From Patiria pectinifera (Eukaryota > Echinodermata > Asteroidea > Valvatida > Asterinidae), in contig CM057146.1 in NCBI GenBank assembly GCA_029964075.1, positions 14,589,501 to 14,653,500 of the forward strand: a stretch of 64,000 nucleotides of DNA, read 5' to 3'. The notes below the pieces were generated by a model. It worked only from the letters and a program-made list of their open reading frames with translations, had not been told where the DNA came from and ran no database searches. The position numbers were made by a program, and so were the translations under genes. Positions 22,009 through 33,339 of the stretch are shown piece by piece; position 1 is the stretch's first letter; each line of letters begins with the position of its first letter.

Positions 22009-25000
22009 ATGGACGGCCTGGGCACTGATGACGAACGGTCCCCGTTGACTGCCCCCGAGCCTTACAGTGACGATCCCGCTCAGGGAGAGGGGACAACGAC
22101 CAGGGACAATCAACCGGAGGAAGACCAGGAGCCAGCCGGCCAACCTTTACCCGGGCCACCGTCTGAAGGTTTAACAGCACAGCAAGAGGGATTGTCTGAG
22201 CTGGACCCTGGAGCAAAGCAAGAGACATCGGGAGTCACGCTTGGTGAGCCCTCACCGGGACCGCAGATGAACACGCCCGGAGTTGTCCCGCAACAACCAC
22301 CCACTGTTCACCCGCAGGAACAGGGCCCGGGGAGCCATGGTTCCCTGGACAGGCCGCCTGTGTTTCAGTCAACCCCTCAAGGGGCGCAGATGCCGGGAGG
22401 TAACGCTCCGCCCCCTGGTACTCAAGCAGTCCGGCCCGGGCAAGTACCCGAAGGAGTTCCCCCGGACCCTTCCTCACAATGGCGCCCTGGCCAAGCTGCT
22501 CCCGTTATGAACCAGCCCCAGCCTGTACTGCCTGCAGCAAATAGTAAGCGAAATCATGTTTTTGCATGTGCGCCATTAAAAAAGCTTTTACACTATTTTC
22601 ATTTTCTCAGCATTATTTCGCTATTTTCATTTAAACCAGTGACTGTCACTTGTGTATTAAAGTGCTTCGCTCTGACAGACTGACTCTCACTTGTGAATTA
22701 AACTGGTTACATATCGCAATGACTCGTTACCTATGTCTGTCACGTTATCACTACAGCTCATTCTGCCTACATTGTAGTGTTGTGCATCCGGTCGGCCGTC
22801 GGGTTGACCAGGCCAAACCGACCGAAACATTGTGGACAAAAAGCAAATCCGAACCGAAATCGAATTGAACTCCATAAAGCCGACGTGACCCGACCCGACA
22901 AAGATTCAAGGAAAACCGACCCGAACCGAGCCGACCCGAAAACCCCGAATATCTGGCTTGGGCAACTGTGCCTGCTTTTGTGCCTTAACTTACCCAACCC
23001 GACTGAAATGATGGACAAACTGACCCGACCCGACCTGAAGTCGGTTTCGGGTCCGGGTCGGGTTTGCACAACACTATCCTACACTCCTTGCACCTGACTG
23101 ACTGACTGTTTGACTCACTCAGACTTTCATGACTGTCACTTGTTAATTAAACTCGTTAAAACTATCTCCCTGACTGGTTACCTATTTCCACCACGTTATC
23201 ACTAAAGCTCATTCTGCCTACATTGTAGCCATTCTAGAAAACTGTGTGTTCTCTGACCAGCTACACTATAGGCTTACCAAGTCTTTTTTGCGATTGGTTA
23301 AGAACTAGAAGGAACTATGTAATTGTATATACTTCCTTCATAAATGACTGCTTTATCCTGCATAAAAAAAAAGGTACTTGCATGTCGAGGTTTACCTTAT
23401 ATGCGCTAATGATCTGCCCTTGTTATTGATGTAAAAATCGACAACATTGGAATACACTTCAATAAAGAAAGAAAGAAAATCAACTTCACATCATTTTAGA
23501 TCGGACGAAATGAAAACAAATCGCTACTTTATACAAACAAACGTTATCTAACAGTTGGTATTTTTAAAGGGAATATACAACTTTGCTTTTGCTGTAATTT
23601 TCAAAAATGGATGGATATGGGTGTTAGTATTTCATAGCAAATATTGTTACACTGACTTGTTTGAGGTTTTAAGTTCGTAGATGCTTGAAACACCAAGAAA
23701 ATCAATCTTGTTCCAGTAGTCTGGTCCCCTAACCCCACTTAAGATGAAATGTATGGACGTCGGGGAATTGTAAGGTATAGGAACCAGTCTAGCTGGCTTG
23801 TACCCGTTCATAGGTGTGTAATCGATTGCAAACAAAATGACTAACTAAATATGGTAAATCAGGGCAGTATTTGAAAAAAAGCCAGTTTTTCTATGCTGCT
23901 CGGACGACCAGCGTTGGAAAGTGATACAAAAATACTACTTTTCTTGAAAATTACAGTACACCAGGTGTAACAGTGATTTTACAGGATGCTTTAGATTGTC
24001 ATTCACTAACAGTCCAGTAAGGTATTTCATAATAAGTTTGGTAGTTTTATTTTTTGATGTTTGCAAATTGTGTATACTTTTTATTCCCTTTAAATAAGAA
24101 ATAATCAAATCAGTTCACTGCGCATCGTACATGACAAGTTCAGACGTATAATAACCACCCATTGTTTATTTTGGACACATAGTATACAGAGTATAACTGA
24201 TAGTGCAGCCGTGATAGTTCGTCACTGTTTGCATGTCAGCGCATTGCTTTCTGTTTCGTTTTGAGTTTCATGATAGGCCAAAATATAGACAAACAAAGTG
24301 CCCTCTGACCCGGATAGGCAATCAGGAATCATATTATTTCGAGCTATGCATTCTTGACTTTTTAAGCTGTGGCAGGAGATTCTACATGTCACTTTGTGGT
24401 CGGTCGATGGGTCGGATGGTCTGTCTGTTTGTCTACCCCCGAAAAATTCACCAAAAGTATGGTGTTATATATGTGACATTGACGTCGCATTTTCGGGGTC
24501 GCATATTTCGGCTCTGGCAGGGATCAATTTGATCGATTTCATACAAGACTTTCATGCAAAACTTCTTGCCACACGGCCAGAGCTTCTATTGCACTCGCGC
24601 TTGTTTCTTATTACGATGTAAAAACACTGATTCCATGCACAGAAAGCACAGAAAGTACTTCAATTACAATTTCTCTTCTTTGATATCACAGGAACATTTT
24701 TGTAAAACCAAAAGTCAGGGGAAAATGAATATAAAAAAGAAAAGAATACCTCACTCCTGCAGCATAGACCTGGCTCAAGACAGCTACCTTTCCTAACAAG
24801 GAAGACCACACGCAAGAAGAAGGAGAATAGTCGACATTGAAGATCGCTTTCAGTTTTTTTTTTTCAAATTAAAAAGTAAATTCTCATACTTTTTTATTAA
24901 TATATGTCAGTATCATTATCATCTTGGACATCATGGTCGTCATTCCCCGTATCCGTCGGTGGGAGTTTGAGCCACCAGAACAGAGGCTTAAAACTTTTGA

Positions 25001-25837
25001 TGTCTATTGCCTGTCTCTTAAAGTATCTTTATGCGTGTGACCTACACATTTGGCTATTTTTAGCCTTTTTATTGGGGTTACTGGGCACGTCTAACCCTTC
25101 AAACCTAAGGGTTAAGGTGCGACTTAAGCAAGTCTAATTCACAAGTGAAAGTCAGTGAGTCAGTACTTGATTCAGTCAGTGCGATATAGGTATAAAGAGG
25201 ACTGTAGGATGCCCATCTGGGACCAGCAAAAATGCAACACTAAACTGAATATATTCTCCAACTCAAATACTTTTAAAATGAACAATATTTTAATTGTCAT
25301 TCCACCACTGTTTACCTACCAGGCCAACAGCAACAACAGCAACAGCCGTATCAACAGATGCAGCAGCAGCAGCAGCAACACTATCCACCACAGCAGCAGC
25401 ACCAGGCTCAACTTCATCAACCGCAGCAGCACTACCAGCCACAGGCCCAACCAGCCACAGGCCCAGTGTACCAGCAGCAGCAAGAGCCAGGTCAGCGACA
25501 CCAACATGCTTCTCAACAGCAGCAGTACCAACAGCAGCAGGAGCAGTACAGAGAGCAGCAGCACTATCCACAGCAACAACAGCAGCACCATCAGCAGCAG
25601 CATCCCGGTCAACAAGAGCTCCACTTCCCGGCCGAAACGCCCCAGCGCACGGTGAAGGTGACCCAGCCCCAGTACCAGCCCTTGGTCAGCAACTGCCCGC
25701 AGTGCCACTCCGGTGTCCTGTCCCAGCAGTTCAGTCTCCTCGGCATCTTGCTTGCTATTTTCTGCTTCCCCTGTGGTGTCATATTCTGCTTGCTGATGAG
25801 GGAGAGGAGGTGCTCAAATTGTGGGTTAACAGTATAG
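22009..25837 (+). CDS. BRI3: BRI3-like protein, gene B (acidic/Pro-rich then Gln-rich)
   Basis: Two exons: 22,009-22,543 (donor A|GTAAGC) and 25,323-25,837 (acceptor CCAG|GC). The phase-1 match gives a 349-residue protein. The start at 22,009 (agtATGG, good context) is preferred to an in-frame ATG at 21,955. Exon 1 encodes about 178 residues that are acidic, then Pro/Gly/Gln-rich and probably disordered. Exon 2 opens with a Gln-rich stretch of about 100 residues (Q runs broken by YPPQ, HQ and YQ). It ends with CPQC (303-306), a hydrophobic core with FCFPCGVIFC, and RERRCSNC (342-345), the BRI3 signature. The 2.8-kb intron contains a TIR element, a TTAA-flanked element and a 125-bp repeat unit. 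The N-terminal half is unlike any other member of the array. The joining of the two exons rests on phase and splice signals only. Confidence 0.75.
22775..23076. mobile_element. TIR element filled with GACCCG/CGGGTC words (intron of gene B)
   Basis: Ends TAGTGTTGTGCA (22,775-22,786) and TGCACAACACTA (23,065-23,076) are perfect 12-bp inverted repeats. The 302-bp body is rich in ccgaccc, gaaccga and cgggt words. Neighbouring host sequence (about 22,637-22,774 and 23,129-23,228, ending 'ctcattctgcctacattgtag') is itself a direct repeat on either side of it. A non-autonomous DNA transposon is likely. Confidence 0.7.
23568..24089 (-). mobile_element. TTAA-flanked non-autonomous DNA transposon, copy 1
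   Basis: 522 bp flanked by TTAA on both sides (23,564-23,567 and 24,090-24,093), with ends AGGGAATATACA and ...ATTCCCT. It matches 29,007-29,527 in inverted orientation over nearly its full length, and 53,393-53,785 and 48,720-48,788 in part. TTAA target duplication is typical of piggyBac-type insertion. No coding sequence. It sits in the intron of gene B. Confidence 0.82.
24090..25322 (+). other. Rest of gene B intron; one 125-bp repeat unit at 25,114-25,233
   Basis: Noncoding. Near its 3' end lies a single unit of the 'aaggtg.gactt..gcaagtctaa...gtcagtgagtcag...gggaccagcaaa' repeat that is tandemly arrayed before gene C. The branch/acceptor region before 25,323 is 'ccaccactgtttacctaccag'-like and pyrimidine-rich. 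Confidence 0.6.
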
Positions 25838-26003
25838 TTCAATAATTATATCAGATGATTATACACTGCAAATATTCTAGTTAAATTTGGCTAGAAAACA
25901 GCCAAACATGCTCCTATCTGACCCTAGCTGTAGGCAGCTGGGTGCAAGGTTGACCGTTTCCTAGTCAAATCAAACTAGGTGTTTTTACAGTATAGAGATT
26001 ATG

Positions 26004-26684
26004 CAGCGCGTCCAAAAATACCCGCCACTGTTTTTTGGCGCTGCTCTAGCGTCGGCGCGGAAACACGTACCGCCATTTTTTTTTATACCATTTCAAAGCT
26101 TGGAATTTTAACTTTATCCCTGCCGAGTATTGGTTTGATATTTAAAAGAGTTATTAAAGTATTCGTGTTCAAATACAGCCATGTTAAAAACAAACTCAAC
26201 CGATTTCAAGGAAAATCGATGATGCGGTACATCAGATGCAAACTCCAGTCAACGAGCTGTTGAAAAAAAAACCATCCAAAACCCAGTTGATTTATATTAA
26301 AACACATTGAACTTGAAACGATGAACAATATTGGGAATTTATTTAAGGTGTAGTCGATACGTCGATCGAAAAGCAAAGGAAACACAGAAAGTAAAAGGCA
26401 ACGAGATTGTCACATCATGAACATTAAAAGAAAATTTCAACATAAAGAAAAAATTATTGCGCATGATTGATTTTCCTTGAAATCGGTGGAGTTTGTTTTC
26501 GACATGCCTTTATTTGAACACGAATAATTTCAAACTCCTTTTGAAAATCAAACCAATACTTACCAGGGATAATGTTAAAGTTCCAAGCTTTAAAATGATA
26601 TAAAAATAATGGCGTTATGTGTTTCTGCGGCGACGCTAGAGCCTCGCAAAAAAAAAAATGTTGGGGGAATTTGGGGACGCGCTG
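26004..26684. mobile_element. Fold-back transposon with ~220-bp terminal inverted repeats
   Basis: Starts CAGCGCGTCC (26,004) and ends GGACGCGCTG (26,684), flanked by the 4-bp direct repeat TATG (26,000-26,003 and 26,685-26,688). The arms (26,004 to about 26,227; about 26,457 to 26,684) pair with scattered mismatches, including 'gcttggaattttaact' with its partner and 'gatttcaaggaaaatc' with 'gattttccttgaaatc'. The middle of about 230 bp is unique and noncoding. It lies 170 bp after gene B. Confidence 0.85.
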
Positions 26685-28078
26685 TATGTTGTCTGGTATA
26701 TATTACATGTTATGTACGTATATACAAAAGAAAAGGCAAACCCAGTAAAACTGATCCCAAAACACACCAAATTCTATTCATTCGATTCATTATAATGGCT
26801 GTTTACTTGAAGCCTTTTCATGCATCTGGTCTAAACAATATGCCTGATTTAGCCCATTCGCTAAAGTGACATGGTAATCCTATACAACAGCACTGCCCGG
26901 CTCTCTTCACCAGTCTATGACCAATCTGAGTAACAAACGAAAGTCAGTCAATCGAGTAGCCAGTCAGTGAGATAATTATGTACAAAGAGATCACTAGGCT
27001 GGTCATCTTGGAGCAGCAAAATTATTAAAATCCTGAGGCCAGATTCGACCATTCTCTGCACTCATTTCAACCGTTGTCAAGAGACGAACACATTTTCCTG
27101 GAAACGAAATTGAACAAATCCATTTTAGTCTTTGATTTTAAGTATAAATTCTCAGCAATGGTTTAATTCGAAAGATTAAATGGTGGGGTTGTGAATTTGT
27201 TGCATCAGTACTGTAAAATATGGATCTTCCGATAACAATGCTCTTATTCAGTCTTGAATAGTCTTCTTATAGTCTTCTCAGTTTTCATATTATTTTTCTA
27301 ATCACATTGATACCCACCTGCGTATGTCTGATGTCAGGGTTCCGTCAATGAATGGGAGCAGACATCATCAGTGATCTTGGCCTACAAATTAAAAGTAACC
27401 AAAATAGTGCCAATTGTGCTTATTAATTACTGTTATATTTCTATACTTTGTAAAGTCAACTGCACATTAAAGTCACATATGCTATGCAGAATTACCATAT
27501 TTAATATTTTACACAAAATATCAGATCGTTTATGTGCTGAATATACTTAGTCAGATTTTTTAGTGTTAACTATGTGCAACAAAAAGTACTATGGAGCAAA
27601 AATTGTCAATATTTTTTTTATTAAAGGAAGATGTAATAATAGTTTAATATATATTAAAATGAACATTATAATAAATTTAATCATCGTATTCTTTCATCTT
27701 CAAATTCAGCAAAATATTTGGGATATACTTACAGCAATTTACCATGACTTTTCTACTAACAAAAGCAATATATATAAGTCTTTATTAATAACTTTATAGA
27801 TCCCATTGCATTTTGCCTTTATCATATACCAAATGTAGCAGATTAAAACAATGCATTTCCAATTTGTATGGCTATAGAAGTATACCATTGTTGAAGGGGC
27901 CTTGAAATACATTTCACATTAACGCATGTTTTGTGCAAATTTTCGTGTCTCTGAACTGTGTGAAAACACTGGGTTACTCTTTCAGCTTCATTTTCGTCAA
28001 ATGCATCGTCAAAAACCTGCTCCCCACGCCTTTTGAAACTCCCACGGTCATGTAAGCCGTGAGATAGTTATGGCTACG
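26685..28078. other. No gene seen; very AT-rich spacer
   Basis: About 26,930-27,025 holds a degraded unit of the 125-bp gtcagtcag/gagcagcaaaa repeat. Short open stretches near 27.56-27.80 kb are low-complexity AT sequence. Confidence 0.5.
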
Positions 28079-28081
28079 TTA

Positions 28082-28464
28082 GGCCCCCCAAAAAAGTCTC
28101 CGGTTTCTGGTATGGAGCTTGCCCAGAAAGTGGTGCGGCGAGTCGGCGACGCGGCTTTTTTTTTTTTTTTTACCTGATTTTTTTGCTTCAAATGTCGGCT
28201 GATGACTGCAAATTGTGCCCGACTAAACTTAGTGCAAATATATGGGAGTCCAGAGAGGCCGCATATAGCTTATTCTCGACCATAACCCAATCTAAAAACA
28301 CGTTAAAATTGTGCAGCAGCAGGATTCCAGTCAAACCAGTGAGTTTGGCGGTTTTGAGACATCATCTTTCATTGAAAAAAAAAAACTTTTTCATTTTGCC
28401 GACGCGCATGGCTACGGCGACGCGTGCGCATACCAGAAACCGGAAACCTTTTTTTTTTTTGGCC
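28082..28464 (+). mobile_element. PIF/Harbinger-type MITE, copy 1
   Basis: 383 bp flanked by TTA (28,079-28,081 and 28,465-28,467). Ends GGCC..AAAAAAGTCTCCGG and CCGGAAAC...GGCC are inverted, extending inward to 'tttctggtatg' / 'cataccagaaa'. It is highly similar to 34,577-34,927, which is flanked by TAA. Three-base TWA duplications are characteristic of PIF/Harbinger. No transposase is inside. Confidence 0.85.
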
Positions 28465-28467
28465 TTA

Positions 28468-29002
28468 GTGCCCAATGTGGTCCGTCAGTAGATATTTGTT
28501 TTGCTTCACCCCTCCCAAAATCTCCGTGCTCTAAGGTAAACAGTTGTTTTTTTTCACCGGACACCCTCCCTCCTCAAAATCAAATAGTGCGTGTGAGTGT
28601 GCTTTTGCATTCAATAGGGGACGTTGAACAATAGAGGACATGTAGGTCCCCATTCCCGAGAGGTCCCCAATTGAATTCGTGTACAAAACATATGAGAGGT
28701 CTTCCGAAAAAAAGAAATTAAAGTACAAACAAAAGGGACAATAGGGGGTCCCCGATTGCAGGCAAATACACACTTGGGTGAACGTATAAACACTGCCTTG
28801 TGGGGTACTGGAACAATGGGAGGTACCCACAAGGAATGCCCACCGACTTGCGGGGTACCGTTTAGGTACCCACAAGTTTCACGAAATAGGCCTAGATATA
28901 TGGATTTTACTCAAAAACTAGGAATGTCCAAGGTGGGTTGATCAGTCGCAAATGGAAGAGTTTTAGAAAAGGGGTATTAAGTCCGAATTTCAGCCCAGGA
29001 AA
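28468..29002. other. No gene seen
   Basis: Contains recurring 'ggtacccacaag' / 'gaggtcccca' words between about 28,645 and 28,880, perhaps a decayed minisatellite. No coding sequence. Confidence 0.4.
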
Positions 29003-29006
29003 TTAA

Positions 29007-29527
29007 AGGGAAAATACAACATTTACAAACATCAAAAAATAAAACTACCAAATCATTTTGAAATACCTTGCTGGACTGTTAGTGAATGGCAGTGTAAAGC
29101 ATCCTGTAAAATCATGGCACCTGGTTTACTGTCATTTTCAAGAAAAGTGGTATTTTTGTATCAATTTCCAACGCTGATCGGCCGATCAGCGTTGGAAACA
29201 ACTGGCTTTTTTTTCAAATACTGGCCCCAATTGACCATCGCACTTGTTTGCAATCGATTACAAACCTATGAACGGGTACGAGCCAGCTAGACTGGTTCCC
29301 TGACCTTACAATTCCCCAATGTATGTAAACTGCCCTGTTTCTTCTTATATGGAGTCAGGGAACCAGACTACATGAAAATGATTGTTTTTCTTGGTTTTTA
29401 TAGCATTTTCGAACCCAAAACCTCAAAAAAGTCAGTGTAACTATATTTGCTATATATTTCCAACCCCCAAATTCCATCCATTGCTGAAAATTACAGCAAA
29501 AGCAAACATTAATGATGTATATTCCCT
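29007..29527 (+). mobile_element. TTAA-flanked non-autonomous DNA transposon, copy 2
   Basis: 521 bp between TTAA at 29,003-29,006 and 29,528-29,531, with AGGG...CCCT ends. It is the reverse-oriented twin of 23,568-24,089. A local palindrome 'ccaacgctgatcggccgatcagcgttgg' lies near 29,168-29,195; the first copy has a single 'ccagcgttgg' there. Confidence 0.82.
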
Positions 29528-29531
29528 TTAA

Positions 29532-30167
29532 TTCTGGTTAAAATAAGAGCATTTTTAACTAGTGCGCGACAATGCAACATTTTAGTACAAGAGAACATAG
29601 GAAGTACCCCACTTCTATGCCTATGTAAGGGTGTGTGTGGGGGGGGGGGGGAACTGGACGCCATCTTTCAATGGGGGCGCTGTTCAAAACGGAAGTCATG
29701 GTCATGTACGCATTCCACGGGATGTTAAAATAAACAGCCAATCCCGAAAAACACGTTTTCGCCAAAAATAAATTTCGAATGTGAAAAATGCACTTTATGT
29801 TAAACCCGCTAATCATGGTTTTGTGATTTTTTTTCCTATTGCCAAATTTCCAGTGGGAGCGACTGGGGCGACGATTTGTATATTGGGGGCGTGCCCCCCT
29901 CCAACGCCCCCCTCCCCTTGTACCTACACCGCTGGTTGGCAGAGGGAAATAGGGATCTTTGAATGCCAGTCAACATGCATATTTATAACACACCACAATC
30001 CATCGAGTTATATGTAGAGTCTTGCTAACATCCATTGGGCGCTTTAGTATTCTCTAACGTTTGTGATTGAATCCAAATGACCCCGCTTTAGCCAACCAAA
30101 AGACAAGACCAGGCAAGCGATGGGTTTAATTGGACAAAATGAGGGTTTTTTCGGGGGGGGGAGGGGG
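29532..30167. other. No gene seen; dispersed GC-rich repeat
   Basis: The 29,640-29,935 segment (cgccatctt, gggggcgctgttcaaaac, cccccctccaacgcccccc) resembles 17,660-17,860 in reverse orientation. No coding sequence. Confidence 0.45.
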
Positions 30168-30540
30168 CAAGGTGAGGCTGATGCAAGTCTAACTCACAGG
30201 TGAAATTCACTGAGTCAGCCAGTCATCAGTCAGAATAGGACTGTAATTTGGTCATCTGGAATCAGCAAAGTCAAGTTTTGGACCAAGGTAAGACTTATGC
30301 AAATCTAATTAACAATTTACGGGGAAACAGTCAGTCAGTCAGGCAGTCCGTGAGATAGGTACGAAGAGGATTGTAGGCTGACCCTCTGGGACCAGTGAAA
30401 GTGAAAGTTTTGTGCCAAGGTGAGACTTTTACAAGTCTAACTCCAAGCTACAGTCAGTGAGTGAATAAACTGGGTGAGTCAGTCAGTCATTTAGTCATTC
30501 AGTCAGTTCATTCAGTCAGTAAGGTAAAAAAAAAGGACCA
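30168..30540 (+). repeat. Tandem array of ~125-bp units before gene C
   Basis: Three imperfect units start at about 30,168, 30,283 and 30,417. Each opens with 'aaggt.ag.ct..tgcaa.tcta' and contains (GTCA)n runs and 'ctgggaccag..aaagt'. Related units lie at 25,114-25,233, 26,930-27,025 and 43,800-43,960, the last at the equivalent place before gene D. Confidence 0.75.
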
Positions 30541-30947
30541 GTAAATATAACCCCAGAGCAGTGTGTTATAAATGCACACAAGATATATTTATGAGGGTGG
30601 GAAAATTTTCCCACATTGTATACGTCAAAGAATATAGCAAGTGTAATCCAATGTCAGACAGATTCCAAAGTTCACTGCAAATACATCAGCCGCTGCACAA
30701 TGCAAGTATTGATCGAAACCGCTGTCTTTTGAAGTCCGCCTCGGTACATTTCACGCGAAATAGACGAAAACACAATTCCCGAGACAGACCGAGAATAGAG
30801 TGAAGGCATGATGCAGACTTGCCAAAGAATAGTGCAATATTAACTTTGCACAATTCGGGCTAGCATTAATAATTCACTCGGGTGATGTGTAGATCCACGC
30901 ATCTCGCAAATTGAACACGATATAGGGAACGCATCTTATACCGAGAA
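30541..30947 (+). promoter_or_regulatory. Conserved upstream region of gene C
   Basis: Closely matched by 43,960-44,358 before gene D. Long identical runs ('gtgtaatccaatgtcagaca', 'gattccaaagttcactgca', 'gcacaatgcaagtattgatc', 'gaatagtgcaatattaactt') probably represent the promoter and 5' UTR, retained from the duplication. No clear TATA box was chosen. Confidence 0.4.
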
Positions 30948-31329
30948 ATGCAACAACCTACAGCCCACTACCAGCCGTTGCGGGGAATTCGTAAGTAAAA
31001 ATCACATTTACAGAGCTTAAACGAGTTTTTGTGAAGATTTGTGTTGAATTTCATTATGAAAACTATGGGAAAATAAACGCTCGCAAAAGTCTCCGACGTC
31101 TACGCTTTAGAGGATGTGACTTGCGGTTTGTGACAAAATCACTGTTGTAAAATCTGATATATAAAAATCACATCCACCCAATTGCTCGCTCCATTTAAAA
31201 AAAGTACACTACTGTGAAGACTTTCACCCCTTTTGTTGTGAGGATTTTTCTAAACGATAAGTACCATTTATGCTGTGCGACAAGGCATTTTTTATTGCGC
31301 CATTTTCCTCGATCATTCCACAGATGTGA

Positions 31330-31904
31330 ATGAACATTGATTCCCATCACCAACAAATGCAGCATCAACACCAGGCTCAGCTGCAACAGCAGCAGCAGCG
31401 GCAACATTTGCAACTGCAGGGCTACCAACAACCGGAGCAGGTACACCAAGCATTTAGTCCACATCAGCAGCAGCAGCAGCAGCAGCTCCAGACTTACCAA
31501 CCAGATGGAAGAAGCCAAATCTTCATCAGTCACGAGCAGCAGCAACATCAACAGCAGCAACAACAACAGCAGTTCCAGGCTTACCAACCAGATGGAGGAC
31601 ACCGAAACTCCCTCATTTACGCGCAGCAGCAACAACAGCAGCAACAGCAGCAACAACAGCAGCAGCTTCAGACTTGCCAAAATGATGGAGGAAGCCAAAA
31701 CTGTAGTAGTAACGAGCAGCAGCAGCACCAGACTTACTCATCAGATAGTGAAAGCCAGATCTTGATCACTTCGCAGCACAAGCAACAACAGCAGGAACAA
31801 CAACAGCAGCGACAGCAGCGACAGCAGCAACAGCCACAGCAACAGCAGGAACTGCAGCTGCAGACTTACCCATCAGCTGGTGAAAGCCAAATCTTGATTC
31901 CGTC

Positions 31905-31940
<36 letters not shown>

Positions 31941-32196
31941 TCAAGAAGAAGAAGAAGAAGAACATAAGCAGCAGCAGCAACAGCAGGAAGATCCAACACC
32001 GCCCTACGATTCCTCACTAACCGGTGAGGTCCGGCCCAAACCCGCCATCCATTGCCCGATGTGTCACAGCGGAGTGCTCAGGGAGCGGTTTAGTAAGGTA
32101 GGCTTTCTCCTGGCCGTCATCTTCTTCCCACTCGGAATCTTATTCTGTCTCATGACGACGGAGTGGAAATGCACTAATTGTGGGAAGACTGTCTAA
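31330..32196 (+). CDS. BRI3: BRI3-like protein, gene C (long poly-Gln form)
   Basis: 288 residues from ATG at 31,330. An upstream exon at 30,948-30,990 (ATG, MQQPTAHYQPLRGI, donor C|GTAAGT) splices well to the acceptor at 31,323. It then reads out of frame and hits a stop, so it is best seen as 5' UTR with a short upstream ORF, and translation starts in exon 2. Residues 1-222 are poly-Gln (CAG and CAA mixed) interrupted by five spacer motifs of the form (L/F)Q(T/A)YQPDG.SQI.I (about 53-70, 82-98, 113-130, 133-148, 177-192) and an E6 run (206-211). The C-terminus holds TPPYD, CPMC (242-245), a hydrophobic core with VIFFPLGILFC, and WKCTNC (281-284), the BRI3 signature. It is the paralogue of gene D. 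The membrane role is inferred; the Gln-rich part is probably disordered. Confidence 0.8.
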
Positions 32197-33339
32197 TTTC
32201 TTTGCGCTTTCATTGAGTATATTTTAACAAGTGAACGAAGAACAGCCTATTATAAATATCAGAGGGCCTACATTTTATATTACAACGTCTCTGCGTATTG
32301 TCATAGGGTCCATGCGATGAAGTTTTCTGAAGAACACATTTTGAGTAACTTTCTACTCCTCAGTCTTCAATGTACAAAAACAATTTGACATTCCTTTTTG
32401 GTTAATTTTATTGAAAAGTTAAAACATTTAGAATATCCATGCTTTCCCGGACAAGTGAGGGTGCTGTTGCTGTGATGTCGTTCCAGCCTCAAGACCCTGT
32501 TCAATTTAGGGGTTTCTGTTCAAAGTGTGAACCCAAACATTTGCTCATTGAACAATTTGTGAGAAAGGATTGCTCATTGGCTTACTGCCATGTCCTTACA
32601 AAACAACGAATCACTCAGGAAAAGAAAATTTAGGACAGCAAAATATCCAAAATTTCAGCAACTTTTTGTGCTGAAATAGCTGTAACATTTCTGCCATGTC
32701 CGGAATGACATTACAGTTTCGCTCACGAATACTAGTAACATGCATTAGCATAAAAACTATATCCTTCAAAATGGCAAACCAAAAATTGAAAATAAGGTTA
32801 AATGAGACACAAAAGTGCAATTTCAAGGAGTGCATTAAAAAATTACATAGCGTGGGCCCTTTAAGGTAAAATGTGCTATTTGTGTTGCTCATTATTTTGA
32901 TTCATACATTATTTTTAAAAAGTCAACAATTGTTTTGTGTGTTTTCTTTTTGAACAGTAAGAAATACACAATGTGATTTGATTGTGTAGTTTGTAAGATT
33001 ATTGAGCTTGGTAAATGAATATTGCATGATTTTTTTTTTAACTGATGTTTGTCGTATTCATGTTAAACTTCATAGATTAATCAGCTTCGGTTAAATTCAG
33101 CACACGTCGTACCTTATGTGTAGACCTCGTCTCGTTTGTTTACAAAAATGCGTATATTGCGGGCACGTGAAGCCGAAATTAACAGGGAAAATCAAATCTG
33201 GCGTTTTTCACTCTTTTATGTGTGGTTTAAAATCAATTGACTTCAGGGTGGCCGTGTTGCCTGTTGACAACATTCCGGCATGACGTCACGGGACCCATGT
33301 TCTATTTGTGCATCTGAAGGATTGGTTCAGGGAATAAAT
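32197..33339. other. No gene seen; 3' flank of gene C, matched after gene D
   Basis: About 32,200-33,310 is homologous to 45,591-47,970 once two insertions in the D copy are removed. A TGACGTCA octamer lies near 33,281 (equivalent near 47,961). No coding sequence. Confidence 0.6.

Noticed and set aside
25294-25845. Other + strand frames over the Gln-rich exon of B (poly-Ala/Thr and poly-Ser/Asn)
   Set aside because: They are shadow frames of the CAG repeat. Only the Gln frame leads into the conserved CxxC domain.
30948-30990. Reading gene C as starting at exon 1 (MQQPTAHYQPLRGI)
   Set aside because: Joined at the best acceptor it stops after five more codons, and gene D has lost this ATG. 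Kept as a 5' UTR exon.
31195-31728. Long - strand open frame rich in Leu opposite gene C (and similar frames opposite B and D)
   Set aside because: It is only the reverse complement of CAG/CAA runs, which always reads as poly-Leu, Ala or Cys. No independent signal.
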